Counted from the stretch's first letter, positions 52,291 to 62,185 are shown. The stretch is 64,000 nt of DNA from Arthrobacter sp. Marseille-P9274 (GCF_946892675.1 NZ_CAMPOV010000001.1:2516033-2580032), one strand, 5' to 3'. Notes: generated from the sequence alone by a model not told the origin. Numbers and translations are program-made.

Positions 52291-53310
52291 TCAGTACTTA
52301 CGAAGATTCAGTGGTTGCTGACGGTACCAGCGGCGTCGCAGGACGTCGATGGCGGTAAACAGGATTCTGTTCAGCGAGCCGGTGGAGCGGGACAGGGCGC
52401 GCAAGGCGAAGCCGGGGCCATTGAGCAGCGACAGGCCAAGCTGCCCGCCGGGATCCAGCGGGGCCAGCAGGTCCTGCAGCTCCCGCACCAGCTCGGCGTC
52501 CACCCGCGGGTCGACGACGAGCATCGACCCCAGGTGCGAATAGTCCTCCAGGAAGAGCATGCCGGACAGCGGCGCGGCGGGGGCCCCCGGGCGGATCAGC
52601 AGGTTGTCCAAGGCGAGCAGGCGGCCGTCCCGGTGGATCTCGTTGCGGAGGCGCACCTCCTCGTAGCGGAAGAGTTCGCCGTCCGGCGACCAACCGGGGG
52701 TAACGACGTCGCACATCACCAGGGAGGAATCCGCGGCGAGTTCGACGACGGTCTGCTGCCGGTAGGTGGCCTCCCGGTAAGCGATGAGCTGGTCCGGAAC
52801 GTACTCCAGGCTGGCACCGGGGCCAAGCCGGATCCGAGTGTGCTGCACTGCCGGGTCGCCCGGGGTCCGGTAGATCTTCGTTGCGGACTGGGTGGTCAGC
52901 AGGAGCCGCGCCTGATCCTGCACCTGGATGTCGATGTCGTAAACGTCCCCTCCAAGGTAGCCCCCGCCGGGATTGACGATTGTGTACGCCACCTGCCCGG
53001 ACGAGTCCAGATAGTGCGGCCGGATCACCCGGAGGGCGCCCTGGTAGTACTGCGAGGTGGCGACGCCGCGGCCGCCTCGATGGCCGATCGTGAGGCGCAG
53101 CTCGCCGGTAGGCAGCTCGCCCGAAGGCAGCTCGCCCGAAGGCAGCTTGCCCGTAGGCAGCTCGCCCGAAGGCAGCTCGCCCGAAGGCAGCTCGCCCGTA
53201 GGCAGCTCGGCGGCCGGCAGCTCACTGGTAGACGGCCGGCTGGCGGGCACCTTGCCGGCGCCTGGTTCGGCAGTGGCAGGCTTCGGGTCCGCCGGCCGCG
53301 CCGCCGTCAT
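52291..53310 (-). CDS. ureD: Urease accessory protein UreD with repeat-bearing N-terminus
   Basis: A 339-residue urease maturation protein forming a complex with UreF and UreG. The UreD core starts near [10 protein letters not shown] (residue ~72) and continues with [26 protein letters not shown] and [14 protein letters not shown]. The ~70 residues before it contain a P(T/S)GEL repeat that the family lacks. The start MTAARPADP overlaps the ureG stop (ATGA), so the repeat is translated. Confidence 0.9.
   Translation of the reverse strand: MTAARPADPKPATAEPGAGKVPASRPSTSELPAAELPTGELPSGELPSGELPTGKLPSGELPSGELPTGELRLTIGHRGGRGVATSQYYQGALRVIRPHYLDSSGQVAYTIVNPGGGYLGGDVYDIDIQVQDQARLLLTTQSATKIYRTPGDPAVQHTRIRLGPGASLEYVPDQLIAYREATYRQQTVVELAADSSLVMCDVVTPGWSPDGELFRYEEVRLRNEIHRDGRLLALDNLLIRPGAPAAPLSGMLFLEDYSHLGSMLVVDPRVDAELVRELQDLLAPLDPGGQLGLSLLNGPGFALRALSRSTGSLNRILFTAIDVLRRRWYRQQPLNLRKY
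53099..53213 (-). repeat. 15-bp tandem repeat inside ureD
   Basis: About seven copies of a 15-bp unit close to CTCGCCCGAAGGCAG lie head to tail, encoding [10 protein letters not shown] pentads in frame (residues 32-70). Copies alternate GAA and GTA at one position. A slippage-prone array; copy number may vary between strains. Confidence 0.85.
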
Positions 53311-53921
53311 TGCCCCAGGTCCTGCATCAGTACGTCGCGGCGGAGCCACTCGATGACCTTGTCGAGGCCTTCGTCCGTCTTCAGGTTGGTGAAGCAGAAC
53401 GGCCTGTCGCCGCGGAACTCCTTCGAATCGCGCTCCATCACGGACAGGTCCGCTCCGACATACGGTGCCAAGTCCGTCTTGTTGATGATGAAGAGGTCGC
53501 TCTTGATCATGCCTTGGCCGGCCTTGCGCGGGATTTTCTCGCCCTGGGCCACGTCGATGATGTAGATGGAGAAGTCCACGAGCTCGGGGCTGAACGTCGC
53601 CGAGAGATTGTCTCCCCCGCTTTCGATGAACACGACCTGCAGGTCCGGATGGCGCTGCTTGAGCTCCTCAACGGCGGCGGAGTTCATCGAGGTGTCCTCG
53701 CGGATGGCGGTGTGCGGGCAGCCGCCGGTCTCGATTCCGATGATCCGGTCGAGCGGCAGGATGCCGTTGGCAGCGAGGATCTTGGCGTCCTCGATGGTGT
53801 AGATGTCGTTGGTAATGGCGGCCATGGAGATCTCGCCTGACAGGTGCCGGGTCAGGCGTTCGACCAGCTGGGTCTTGCCGGCGCCGACGGGGCCGCCGAC
53901 ACCGATCTTGATGGGTTCCAT
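53307..53921 (-). CDS. ureG: Urease accessory GTPase UreG
   Basis: A SIMIBI-class GTPase of 204 residues that delivers nickel to apo-urease. Walker A is GGPVGAGKT (residues 9-17), the metal-binding CPH motif is at Cys68-His70 in GGCPH, and the NKTD base-recognition motif is at IINKTDLAP. It overlaps ureD by 4 bp and follows ureF after an unusually long 223-bp gap. Confidence 0.95.
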   Translation of the reverse strand: MEPIKIGVGGPVGAGKTQLVERLTRHLSGEISMAAITNDIYTIEDAKILAANGILPLDRIIGIETGGCPHTAIREDTSMNSAAVEELKQRHPDLQVVFIESGGDNLSATFSPELVDFSIYIIDVAQGEKIPRKAGQGMIKSDLFIINKTDLAPYVGADLSVMERDSKEFRGDRPFCFTNLKTDEGLDKVIEWLRRDVLMQDLGQ

Positions 53922-54144
53922 TGGGTCTCCTTGTTCTGTGGGCCGCTGCGGGCCGCGCGGCGACCGATTCGAGTGGGTGGACCCGGCATGGTGCCGGGTG
54001 GCCCGGTGGGCCGATATAGACGTAGTGGTGGAGCAGCCGGGGCAGCTCGGCCTGGGTGGACGGGGTGGGGTAGCTCGGTTGGAGTGGACCTGTTGTGAAG
54101 GACCGACGGTGGTGGACCGGCCGTAGAAGCCCGGGCCGCTTCAG
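53922..54144 (-). other. 223-bp gap between ureF and ureG
   Basis: Unusual for a tightly packed operon. It contains four GTGGAC copies (53976, 54056, 54083 and 54112 region), an inverted repeat CCCGGCATGGTGCCGGG near 53984-54000 and no supported gene. A minus-strand frame across it is Pro-rich and not homologous to anything I recognise. Possibly a second promoter or remnant. Confidence 0.6.
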
Positions 54145-54858
54145 TCAGGACATGAACATGCGGGCCCGCTGCCGTTCGTGGCGCATCTGCGCGATTTCCA
54201 GGCCCGGTGCAGTGGCGCCGAAGTCGCTGCGGTCCAGCTTGGCGATCCGCGCTGTGGCGGCGGCGATGTCCGGGTGGATCCCGCGCAGCACCCGCTGGCC
54301 CGCGTCCTGGCCAATCGGGATGCCGCGGATGGCGTTCTGCGTCAGCGAGGTCGCCGTCGAAAACAGATAGGTGCCCACGAGCTCCGGCAGCGGAACCTGG
54401 AGCCTCCGGCCGGCGACCGCGAAGGCCAGCGCCGGATGCCCGCTGCACACTCCGGCCGCCACGTCCGCGCGATACTGCTCGATCTCCGGACTGTCGAGGA
54501 TGACGGAGGCGATCTGCAGCATCCGCGCACCCATCTTCACCCCGGCTTCGCGCACTTGCCGCGGCAGGGCCTGCGCGGTGAGCATCGTGTCCAGCTCCCG
54601 CAGCTCCGCCGTTGAGGCCGCCTCCAGCGCCAGCCGGATGGCGAGGCCGTCGCTGTAGGTCAGCTGGGTGTGGATAAACTGGGTCAGCCAGATCCTGAAT
54701 GTCTCCTCGTCACGAACCAGGCCACGCTCGAGGAAGGTTTCGAGTCCGAACGAGTGGCTGAAGGCGCCGGTGGGCAGGGCGGAGTCTGCCAGCTGCAGCA
54801 GGGGCAGCAAGTACGACGACGGGTGGCCGCCGGACGCCTCAGTGCGTGTGTTCTGCAT
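54145..54858 (-). CDS. ureF: Urease accessory protein UreF
   Basis: An all-helical UreF of 237 residues that activates UreG during nickel insertion. The N-terminal LLQLADSALPTGAFSHSFGLE is the family signature; HERQRARMFMS is the normal C-terminal region. It overlaps the end of ureE by 20 bp. Confidence 0.92.
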   Translation of the reverse strand: MQNTRTEASGGHPSSYLLPLLQLADSALPTGAFSHSFGLETFLERGLVRDEETFRIWLTQFIHTQLTYSDGLAIRLALEAASTAELRELDTMLTAQALPRQVREAGVKMGARMLQIASVILDSPEIEQYRADVAAGVCSGHPALAFAVAGRRLQVPLPELVGTYLFSTATSLTQNAIRGIPIGQDAGQRVLRGIHPDIAAATARIAKLDRSDFGATAPGLEIAQMRHERQRARMFMS

Positions 54859-55312
54859 GTCGAAAGGGCACGGGCATCACTCGCTCCTGCCGGGAGTACG
54901 GCACCTGCATGTGCTGCAGGTAGTCCTCGACGGTGTGGTCGTACTGCACCACCATGACCTCGGCGCGGTACTCGCTTCCGGCGTCGAAAAACTGCGCCTG
55001 CAGGTGGCGGTTGCCCAGGCTGTGGGCCACCGTGCCCATCTCCGGGATGGTGCGCGGGGCGATGACCAGGACGTCCGAGGGCAGGACGCTGATGACGATC
55101 ACGTTCGACTCGTCGCGGAACAGGATGTCGCCGTCGCGCAGGTCCCCCGGCGAGGCCAGCCGGATGCCGATTTCGCGGCCATGGTCGGTGGTCACGCGCT
55201 GGATCCGTTTGACCAGTTCGCTGCTGGGCAGCGCCACCTTCTCTTCGTGCAGGCCGGCCAGTTCCGTTTCCGGAAGATCGTGCCGGTTGGCGATGACGCG
55301 CTCAATAATCAT
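54839..55312 (-). CDS. ureE: Urease accessory metallochaperone UreE
   Basis: A 157-residue nickel-binding chaperone. N-terminal MIIERVIANRHDLPE and the peptide-binding domain are followed by a short histidine tail, HAEHTH at the C-terminus, less extensive than in Klebsiella UreE. It overlaps ureF by 20 bp and is 90 bp downstream of ureC. Confidence 0.92.
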   Translation of the reverse strand: MIIERVIANRHDLPETELAGLHEEKVALPSSELVKRIQRVTTDHGREIGIRLASPGDLRDGDILFRDESNVIVISVLPSDVLVIAPRTIPEMGTVAHSLGNRHLQAQFFDAGSEYRAEVMVVQYDHTVEDYLQHMQVPYSRQERVMPVPFRHAEHTH

Positions 55313-55402
55313 TGGCTACGTCCTTTCGGGTAAAAATTCGGTTCATATGGGAAAGCGCACAGGCTCGTCCGGGGCGGGGATGCCGACCGGACCGGGGACC
55401 GC

Positions 55403-57115
55403 CTAGAACAAGAAGTACCGCTGGGCCATGGGAAGCACGGTGGAAGGTTCGCAGGTGGCGACCTCGCCGTCGACCGTGACGGTGTAGGTTTCGGGGTCCA
55501 CCTGGATGTCCGGGGTCTCCCCGTTGTATTTCAGGTCCGCCTTGGTCAGGTTCCGGATCCCCTTGGCGGCGCGAATAGTGCGGCGCAGCTGGAGCCGTTC
55601 CGGGATGCCTTCGTCGATGGCGATCTGCGGCAGGAAGGTAATCGAGGACAAGTGCACCGCCCGGCCCAGGGCTCCGAAGTTGGGCCGGAGCGTGCGCGGC
55701 TGCGGCGTCGGGATGGAGGCGTTGGCGTCGCCCATGATGGACTGGACGATCTGCCCGCCCTTGATGACCATTTCCGGCTTGACCCCGAAGAACGCCGGGT
55801 CCCAGAGCACCAGGTCGGCGAACTTGCCGACTTCGATGCTGCCGACCGAGTCCGCGATGCCGTGCGCGAGCGCCGGATTGATCGTGTACTTCGCGACGTA
55901 GCGCTTGAGCCGGAAGTTGTCCCCGTGTTCGGGATCCTGCTCGAACTTGCCGCGCTGGCGCTTCATCGAATCGGCCACCTGCCAGGTGCGGAGGATGGTC
56001 TCGCCGACCCTGCCCATGGCCTGGGCGTCGGAGCTGGTGATGGAGAAGACGCCGAGGTCGTGCAGCACGTCTTCGGCAGCGATGGTTTCCTTGCGGATGC
56101 GCGAATCGGCGAACGCGACGTCCTCGGGGATGTCCGGGTTCAGGTGGTGGCAGACCATGAGCATGTCCAGATGCTCGTCGACCGTGTTGCGGGTGTACGG
56201 CAGCGTGGGATTGGTCGACGCCGGCAGGACGTTGGGCAGCCCGGCCATCTTGATGATGTCCGGGGCGTGGCCGCCGCCGGCGCCCTCGGTGTGGAAGGTG
56301 TGGATGAGCCGGCCGCCGATGGCACGGATGGTGTCCTCCACGAAGCCGCATTCGTTGAGGGTGTCCGTGTGGATTGCCACCTGCACGTCGAACTCGTCGG
56401 CGATCCGCAGCGACATGTCGATCGAGGAGGCCGTGGCTCCCCAGTCCTCGTGGACCTTCAGGCCGATGGCCCCGGCCCGGATCTGCTCCGCCAGCGGCCC
56501 GCGCGCGCTGGCGTGGCCCTTGCCGAAGAGACCGATGTTGATCGGAAGGTCGTCGACTGCCTGCAGCATCCGGCCGATGTGCCAGGAGCCGGGCGTCACG
56601 GTGGTCGCCTTGCTCCCTTCGCTCGGCCCGGTCCCGCCGCCGATCAGCGTGGTGATGCCGTTGGCCAGTGCCACCGGCACCTGGTCGGGGCTGACGAAGT
56701 GGATATGGGTGTCGATGCCGCCGGCGGTGAGGATCTTGTGTTCCCCGGCGATCACGTCGGTGGATACGCCGATGGTGATGTCGACGCCGTCGGAAATGTC
56801 CGGATTGCCGGCCTTGCCGATCTTGAAGATGTGCCCGTCGCGCAGGGCGACGTCGGCCTTGTAGATGCCGGTGTAGTCCAGCACCACCACGTTTGTGATG
56901 ACGGTGTCCGGAATATCCTGGTCCCGGGTCAGCCGGCCGTTCTGGCCCATGCCGTCCCGGATCACCTTGCCGCCGCCGAAGACCGCTTCCTCGCCGTAGC
57001 GGGTGAAGTCGTGTTCGATCTCCAGCAGCAGCTCGGTGTCGGCCAGCCGAATGGCGTCGCCGGTGGTCGGCCCGTACATTTCGGCGTAGTGCCTGCGGCT
57101 CATTTCGAAGCTCAT
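55403..57115 (-). CDS. ureC: Urease alpha subunit
   Basis: The catalytic subunit, 570 residues. Nickel ligands include His137 and His139 (DTHIH), the carbamylated lysine Lys220 in GLKVHEDWG, His249 and His275, with Asp in [10 protein letters not shown]. The mobile-flap cysteine and histidine are in MVCHHL (Cys322, His323). The active site is intact. The start overlaps the ureB stop by 4 bp. Confidence 0.96.
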   Translation of the reverse strand: MSFEMSRRHYAEMYGPTTGDAIRLADTELLLEIEHDFTRYGEEAVFGGGKVIRDGMGQNGRLTRDQDIPDTVITNVVVLDYTGIYKADVALRDGHIFKIGKAGNPDISDGVDITIGVSTDVIAGEHKILTAGGIDTHIHFVSPDQVPVALANGITTLIGGGTGPSEGSKATTVTPGSWHIGRMLQAVDDLPINIGLFGKGHASARGPLAEQIRAGAIGLKVHEDWGATASSIDMSLRIADEFDVQVAIHTDTLNECGFVEDTIRAIGGRLIHTFHTEGAGGGHAPDIIKMAGLPNVLPASTNPTLPYTRNTVDEHLDMLMVCHHLNPDIPEDVAFADSRIRKETIAAEDVLHDLGVFSITSSDAQAMGRVGETILRTWQVADSMKRQRGKFEQDPEHGDNFRLKRYVAKYTINPALAHGIADSVGSIEVGKFADLVLWDPAFFGVKPEMVIKGGQIVQSIMGDANASIPTPQPRTLRPNFGALGRAVHLSSITFLPQIAIDEGIPERLQLRRTIRAAKGIRNLTKADLKYNGETPDIQVDPETYTVTVDGEVATCEPSTVLPMAQRYFLF

Positions 57116-57693
57116 CGCTGCTCCTCCCCGCTGTCGCCGGAGGTCCCTGCCGGGCCGCCGCCGTCGGATGTATCGCCGTCGGCCTCCCCACTGTCACCGT
57201 CGTCCTCCGATTGGGAGCCGCGTGACGCATCCACGGGGTCGCTGCCGAAGGTGGGGAGGAAGCCCTCCCTCACCTTGCCAACATTGGGCAGGTCGATGTC
57301 GTACTCCGCGGCGACCTCCGGCTCGTTCTCGGCGTCGATGCCGGCGGTGCCGCCGATGGCCTCGGTGTAGACCGCCGGAACGCTGTCGCCCAGTGCCCCG
57401 TTGACCCGGTCCTGGAAGCCGTGGACCTCCCGGCTTCCGGAAATCTCCACCAGATGCACGCTTCGCGCGTCGCCCGGTTCGAACCTCACGGCCGTGCCGG
57501 CGGGGATGTCCAGGCGGAAGCCGCGGGCTGCCACGCGGTCCATGTCCAGCGCCGGATTGACCTCGGCGAAGTGGTAGTGGGATCCGACCTGGATGGGCCG
57601 GTCGCCCCGGTTGATCACGTTCATGATCCTGGTTTCGGCGCCCTCGTTGCAGACCACGGGTTCCTCGCGGAGGATGTACTCTCCCGGTTTCAT
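57112..57693 (-). CDS. ureB: Urease beta subunit with acidic C-terminal extension
   Basis: A 193-residue beta subunit. The usual ~105 residues ([10 protein letters not shown] to GALGD) are followed by about 85 more, ending with an Asp/Glu/Gly/Ser-rich low-complexity stretch ([19 protein letters not shown]). Ordinary UreB proteins are 100-130 residues. The reading frame is open and the tail is separated from the core by the [12 protein letters not shown] segment. It overlaps ureC by 4 bp, so the tail is genuinely translated. Confidence 0.92.
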   Translation of the reverse strand: MKPGEYILREEPVVCNEGAETRIMNVINRGDRPIQVGSHYHFAEVNPALDMDRVAARGFRLDIPAGTAVRFEPGDARSVHLVEISGSREVHGFQDRVNGALGDSVPAVYTEAIGGTAGIDAENEPEVAAEYDIDLPNVGKVREGFLPTFGSDPVDASRGSQSEDDGDSGEADGDTSDGGGPAGTSGDSGEEQR

Positions 57694-57705
57694 TGGTGCG
57701 CCTCC

Positions 57706-58008
57706 TCAGCGGATCGGGTTGTGGACGGTGACTAGCTTGGTGCCGTCGGGGAATGTGGCCTCGACCTGCACGTCGGCGATCATTTCGGCCACGCCGTCCA
57801 TCACGTCGCCACGGCCGAGGATGGTGGCGCCGTAGCTCATCAGGTCTGCCACGGTCCGGCCGTCCCGGGCGCCCTCGATCAGTTCGTAGGTGATCAAGGC
57901 GACTGCCTCGGGGTGGTTCAGTCTCAGGCCGCGCTGCTGGCGTCTGCGGGCCAGGTCGGCCGCGACCACAATCATGAGTTTCTCTTGCTCACGGGGCGTT
58001 AAATGCAT
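57706..58008 (-). CDS. ureA: Urease gamma subunit
   Basis: A 100-residue urease gamma subunit, [20 protein letters not shown] to VTVHNPIR, with the usual conserved Glu-rich helices. First gene of the urease operon, followed by ureB after 12 bp. Confidence 0.96.
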   Translation of the reverse strand: MHLTPREQEKLMIVVAADLARRRQQRGLRLNHPEAVALITYELIEGARDGRTVADLMSYGATILGRGDVMDGVAEMIADVQVEATFPDGTKLVTVHNPIR

Positions 58009-58233
58009 GCAGAACTCCCTGGGTTCGTCAGGAACAAATAGGTGTCCACCCGTTATCTACAACCGGTCAGAGACTAGACCGGGAGGCCCGTGGATATGGC
58101 AAGAGTAGCAGAACTGCCGCGGCCGGCAACTCGGCCGTTTGGCGCGGTGTTTCCCGCCGCCGTGGGCCGGTATGGTCTGGGCCGCCGGACCTCAGCGGTT
58201 CCGTCCGCCCCCGCCGGAACCTAGCATGGAGCC

Positions 58234-58695
58234 ATGGCACGGACGGACAGCGCCTCACAGGTTATTGCGGCTCCACCGGCGCGGGTCTTCGCCGCGCTCA
58301 CCGACCCGGAGTCGCTCGCGGCGTGGCTGCCGCCGGAGGGCATGACCGGCAGGTTCGAGCGGTACGATGCCCGGCCGGGCGGCTCCTACCGGCTGGTCCT
58401 CACGTATGCGGACGGGTCGACGGCGGCGGGCAAGGCCACGAGCGACACGGACATCGTCGAAGCCCGCTTCGTCGAGATCGTTCCGGGCGTCCGCATGGTG
58501 CAGGCCGTCGACTTCGTGTCGGATGATCCGGCCTACGCCGGGACCATGACGATGACGTGGGAGGTTTCAGCAGCCGACTCCGGAACACGGGTGGAGATCC
58601 GCGCCGAGGATGTCCCTGCCGGAATTTCGGCCGAGGACCATGCGGCCGGGCTGGCCTCGTCGCTGGCCAATCTGGCTGCGTACCTGGAACGGTAG
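58234..58695 (+). CDS. SRPBCC (AHSA1-like) domain protein
   Basis: A 153-residue cavity-fold protein: N-terminal SQVIAAPPARVFAALTDPES, middle DVVEARFVEIVPGVRMVQAV and C-terminal GLASSLANLAAYLER. Same family as the pair at 25 kb, but not closely similar. Function unknown. Confidence 0.8.
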   Translation: MARTDSASQVIAAPPARVFAALTDPESLAAWLPPEGMTGRFERYDARPGGSYRLVLTYADGSTAAGKATSDTDIVEARFVEIVPGVRMVQAVDFVSDDPAYAGTMTMTWEVSAADSGTRVEIRAEDVPAGISAEDHAAGLASSLANLAAYLER

Positions 58696-58782
58696 CGAGC
58701 CTTGGCGAGCTGAGTCCCGAGGGGTCTCCTTGCTCAATCCTCGCGGAGCAGCCGCATGGATACGGCGCCGGTTACTCGTCGG

Positions 58783-59016
58783 TTATTCGTCGGTCGTGAA
58801 GTACCACTGGCCGTCCGACTCGGTGCAGTCGCGGACCAGCGCGGTGTCGGACTGGTTGAGCACGGACCACTGCTTGACCTTGCAGTGCACGTAGCTGGGC
58901 TCCCAGTACACGTAGGTCATTCCGGCCGCGTTGGCCGCGGTCACTCCCGCGGCGGCGAGGCAGGTAGCCAGGGTGGTGGCGGCGATGGCTCGAGTCATCA
59001 CGCTACGGATGGACAT
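58783..59016 (-). CDS. Small secreted protein with two cysteines
   Basis: A 77-residue precursor: Sec signal peptide MSIRSVMTRAIAATTLATCL to TAANAAG, cleaved after AANAA, leaving about 46 residues with two cysteines (SYVHCKVKQW and VRDCTESDG) likely forming a disulfide. Not recognised. The stop codon lies in a short tandem duplication (GTTACTCGTCG and GTTATTCGTCG at 58771-58792), which would have created a second stop-like end. Confidence 0.68.
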   Translation of the reverse strand: MSIRSVMTRAIAATTLATCLAAAGVTAANAAGMTYVYWEPSYVHCKVKQWSVLNQSDTALVRDCTESDGQWYFTTDE

Positions 59017-59164
59017 TGCTGCTCCGTTCGTTGTCGACAGCCAGGCTGAGCCCCGGCCATCAACCATCCTAGATCACGTTTTGATAACGACGGCGGTTTC
59101 TTTGGCTATTGCTCCATGTGATCATCCCCGCGTTCGCCCAAGTGGCACGCAGTATGGCCGCTTC

Positions 59165-59220
59165 CCGGTCACCCGACGCCCCCGGTTAGGGGGGCGCATC
59201 CCGGTTACCCGACCGCCCCG
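59165..59220. repeat. Near-perfect 19-bp direct repeat upstream of the small secreted gene
   Basis: CCCGGTCACCCGACGCCCC at about 59165 and CCCGGTTACCCGACCGCCCC at about 59200 are close direct repeats in the gap between the secreted-protein gene and the hydrolase gene. No gene is seen in this gap. Confidence 0.6.
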
Positions 59221-59225
59221 GCGGC

Positions 59226-60305
59226 CTAGCCCAGGCCCGTTTCCCCGACGGCCACCGCTGCCTCGCTCAGTCCGAGTTCGTCTTCGCCGAGGTCGGCGAA
59301 GTAGGACTCGACGGTAGCGCGGTCCACGTCGGCCAAGGTGGCGGGATTCCAGCGCGGGTTGCGGTCCTTGTCGATGACCTGCGCACGCACGCCTTCGGCG
59401 AAGTCGGGCGCATGCAGCAGGCGGATGCCGAGCCGGTAGTCCTGGTCCAGCACCTCCTCGAGCGTGGCCATGCCGCGGGCGCGGCGGAGGGCTTCGAGCG
59501 TGAGCTTCACCGAGGTGGGCGATTTCGCGGCGAGTTCGACGGCGGCCTCCCGCGCCTTGGGTTCGGCACTGGACTGCAGTGCCTCGAGGATCTGTTCCGC
59601 GTCGTCGTACTGGTAGCAGTCATCGATCCAGCGGCGGTCCCTGGCCAGGTCCGACGGCGGGACCTCCGTGTGGGCGAAGCGGGCAATGGCTTCGTCCGCG
59701 GGGGCTTCGGCGAGCGCCTCCGCCAGGGCCGGCAGGTCTGCGCTATCCACGTAGAAGTCGGCCAGGCCCAGCTTGATGGCATCGGCTCCGTTGCCGGTGC
59801 CTGCGGTGAGGGCGAGGTGGGTTCCGAGTTCGCCCGGCGCGCGCGAGTAGAGGAAGCAGCCGCCGACGTCGGGGATGAAACCGATCCGGGTCTCCGGCAT
59901 GCCGACCGTGGACCGCTCGGTGACCACCCGGTGCGAGGCGTGCGCGGAGACGCCGATGCCGCCGCCGAGCACCACGCCATCCATCAGTGACACGACGGGC
60001 TTGGGATAGCGGGAGATGTACGAGTTCATCCGGTACTCGTCCTCCCAGAAGATCTCCTTGGACGCGCCGGCCTGCACGTGCTTGTAGATGGCGACGATGT
60101 CGCCGCCCGCGCAGAGGCCCCTCTCCCCCGCACCCGAGATGAGGACCGTGGCGACGCCGTCGTCCGTTTCCCAGTCTCCAAGCGCCGCCGTAATAGCCGT
60201 GATCATGGCGTCGTTGAGGGCGTTGATCGCTTTGGGCCGGTTCAGGAGGATGTGCCCGACGCGGCCGCGGCGCTGCAGCAGAATCTCGTTCGTGTCCACA
60301 GGCAC
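59226..60305 (-). CDS. 3-hydroxyisobutyryl-CoA hydrolase
   Basis: A 359-residue member of the crotonase fold, the size of the valine-pathway hydrolase HIBCH, not a normal 260-residue hydratase. GERGLCAGGDIVAIYKHVQ, SLMDGVVLGGGIGVSAHASH and the C-terminal VRAQVIDKDRNPRWNPATL are diagnostic. It would serve valine catabolism together with the branched-chain dehydrogenase at 1-5 kb, but the two loci are far apart. Confidence 0.88.
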   Translation of the reverse strand: MPVDTNEILLQRRGRVGHILLNRPKAINALNDAMITAITAALGDWETDDGVATVLISGAGERGLCAGGDIVAIYKHVQAGASKEIFWEDEYRMNSYISRYPKPVVSLMDGVVLGGGIGVSAHASHRVVTERSTVGMPETRIGFIPDVGGCFLYSRAPGELGTHLALTAGTGNGADAIKLGLADFYVDSADLPALAEALAEAPADEAIARFAHTEVPPSDLARDRRWIDDCYQYDDAEQILEALQSSAEPKAREAAVELAAKSPTSVKLTLEALRRARGMATLEEVLDQDYRLGIRLLHAPDFAEGVRAQVIDKDRNPRWNPATLADVDRATVESYFADLGEDELGLSEAAVAVGETGLG

Positions 60306-60413
60306 AGCCTAACGTGCCCGTGGATTGGTACCTGCCTTGGGCGGTTGCCGGAGCGTGCCAGAATGGTGTGATCTATGCCGCAATCTCGGCATACTGCGGA
60401 CGGAGGCTGGAGG

Positions 60414-61610
60414 ATGGCGGTGTCGGAGCAGACGAAAACGGTGCGGACGGCGCGGCTCGGTTTTGTCTTCGTGGGGATCGTGCTCATCGCGGTCAACCTC
60501 CGGGTGGCGTTCGTCAGCGTGGGCCCGGTGCTTACCGACATCAGCAGCGAGTTTGGCTGGTCCGCGAGCACGGCGGGACTGCTGACCGGGCTGCCGCTGA
60601 TCTGTTTCGCCGTCTTCTCGCCGGTGGCGCCCGGGGTCGCCCGCCGGCTGGGCCTGGACCGCGCCCTGTGGGTCTCGCTGCTGCTCCTTCTGGTCGGCAT
60701 TCTCACCCGCTCGGTTCCGGTGGAGGCGGCGGTCTGGACCGGCACCGTGCTGATCGGAACCGGCATTGCGTTCCTGAATGTCCTGCTGCCCTCGCAGGTC
60801 AAACGGGACCTGCCCTCGCGCGTGAGCCAAGTGACCGGGGTCTACACCGCGATCCAGGGCGCGGTCTCCGCGGCGGGGGCCGCCGTCGTCGTACTCATAG
60901 CGCAGGCCTCGCCCTACGGGTGGCGGCTAGCGCTGGGCGTGTGGGCGGGGCTGGCGCTGATCGCGCTGGCGGTCCTGCTGCCGCACCTGCGCGCGCGGAG
61001 CGCGGGAACCAACGACGGCGGGGGCCGGGCGGTGCCCTACCGCTCGCCGTGGAAGTCCGCGCTGGGCTGGCAGGTCACACTCTTTATGGGGCTGCAGTCG
61101 CTGGCATTCTTCGTGATGATCACCTGGCTGCCCGCGATCGAACATGACCAGGGTCTTTCGGCGATCACGTCCGGACTGCACACGTCGGTGTGGCTGCTGG
61201 TGGGTGTGGGCGCCAGCCTGACCGCCGGCGCGGTGCTGCACCGGACGTCGGACCAGCGGCCTGTGGCGCTGGCCAGCAGCCTCCTGGCGTTCTGTGCCTA
61301 CACAGGCCTGGCCCTCGCCCCTCAGCTGTCCCTGCTCTGGGTGGTGGTCGGCGCGGCCGGGTGCGGCAGCCTCATCGTGATCGGGCTGTCGCTGTTCAGC
61401 CTGCGCACCGAGCACCACGGACAGGCGGCCGAGCTTTCCGGCATGGCACAGTCCGTCGGCTATGGCATTGCCGCCGTCGGGCCGGTGGCCTTCGGCGCGC
61501 TGCACGACGCGAGCGGGGGCTGGACCCTGCCGCTGCTGGCCGGGGCGGGACTCATGCTGGTGCTCTGCGTGACCGCCGTGCTGTCGGGACGGAACCGCTT
61601 CATCGGCTGA
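60414..61610 (+). CDS. MFS transporter of the CynX/NimT family
   Basis: A 398-residue twelve-span permease. CynX-type features are FVSVGPVLTDISSEFGWSA near the first span and the QVTGVYTAIQGAVSAAG loop. The start MAVSEQTK has GGAGG 4-10 bp upstream; an in-frame ATG 13 codons earlier is less likely. Substrate may be a small anion or nitrogen compound, such as cyanate or nitroimidazole. Confidence 0.82.
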   Translation: MAVSEQTKTVRTARLGFVFVGIVLIAVNLRVAFVSVGPVLTDISSEFGWSASTAGLLTGLPLICFAVFSPVAPGVARRLGLDRALWVSLLLLLVGILTRSVPVEAAVWTGTVLIGTGIAFLNVLLPSQVKRDLPSRVSQVTGVYTAIQGAVSAAGAAVVVLIAQASPYGWRLALGVWAGLALIALAVLLPHLRARSAGTNDGGGRAVPYRSPWKSALGWQVTLFMGLQSLAFFVMITWLPAIEHDQGLSAITSGLHTSVWLLVGVGASLTAGAVLHRTSDQRPVALASSLLAFCAYTGLALAPQLSLLWVVVGAAGCGSLIVIGLSLFSLRTEHHGQAAELSGMAQSVGYGIAAVGPVAFGALHDASGGWTLPLLAGAGLMLVLCVTAVLSGRNRFIG

Positions 61611-61750
61611 CGAGCCGGCCATGCCGCGTGCCCGGCCTCGACACGTCCGTCATTGGCGGCCACACTTCTTATAGCACCACCCTTGCGGACCCAATCGCCC
61701 GACCTGTTGTCCAAAGCGGCCCCTATTCCCCCGCGAAATGGTGAACTCCC

Positions 61751-62185
61751 ATGAGAAATGCAGCAATGGCCACCCTGGGCCTCGCAATCCTGCGGGTTGT
61801 CCTCGGCTTCATCTTTGCCGTGCACGGCTGGCAGAAGTACAACGACATCGGCATCGCCGGGATGCAGGCCGGGTTCGGCCAAATGGGCGTACCGAATGCC
61901 GAGGTCTTTGCCGTCCTCGTCATAGTTCTCGAACTGGTCGGCGGCGTCCTGCTGATCCTCGGCTTCCTGTCGCGCCCCATCGCGGCCCTGCTGGCCGTGG
62001 AGATGATCGGCGCCTTGGTCCTCGTCCACGCACCGAACGGCTTCTTCGTCAACGAAAACGGCTACGAGCTGGTGCTGATCCTGGCGGCCGCCGCCCTGAC
62101 AATCGCGCTGGCCGGCCCGGGACGCTGGTCCTTGGACTACGCCGTGTTCGGCCGCAGGAAGACGAGGCTGAGCGCCCTGGCCTGA
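61751..62185 (+). CDS. DoxX family membrane protein
   Basis: A 144-residue four-span protein: LGLAILRVVLGFIFAVHGW and ELVGGVLLILGFLSRPIAAL are typical DoxX motifs. DoxX proteins associate with thiol and redox homeostasis; no partner is obvious here. Confidence 0.85.
   Translation: MRNAAMATLGLAILRVVLGFIFAVHGWQKYNDIGIAGMQAGFGQMGVPNAEVFAVLVIVLELVGGVLLILGFLSRPIAALLAVEMIGALVLVHAPNGFFVNENGYELVLILAAAALTIALAGPGRWSLDYAVFGRRKTRLSALA

Noticed and set aside
53099-53213. Possible CRISPR array
   Set aside because: Units are directly contiguous without spacers and lie within ureD in frame.
55302-57230. 642-codon and 572-codon frames overlapping ureC
   Set aside because: Arg/His/Gly-rich shadows of ureC with no similarity.
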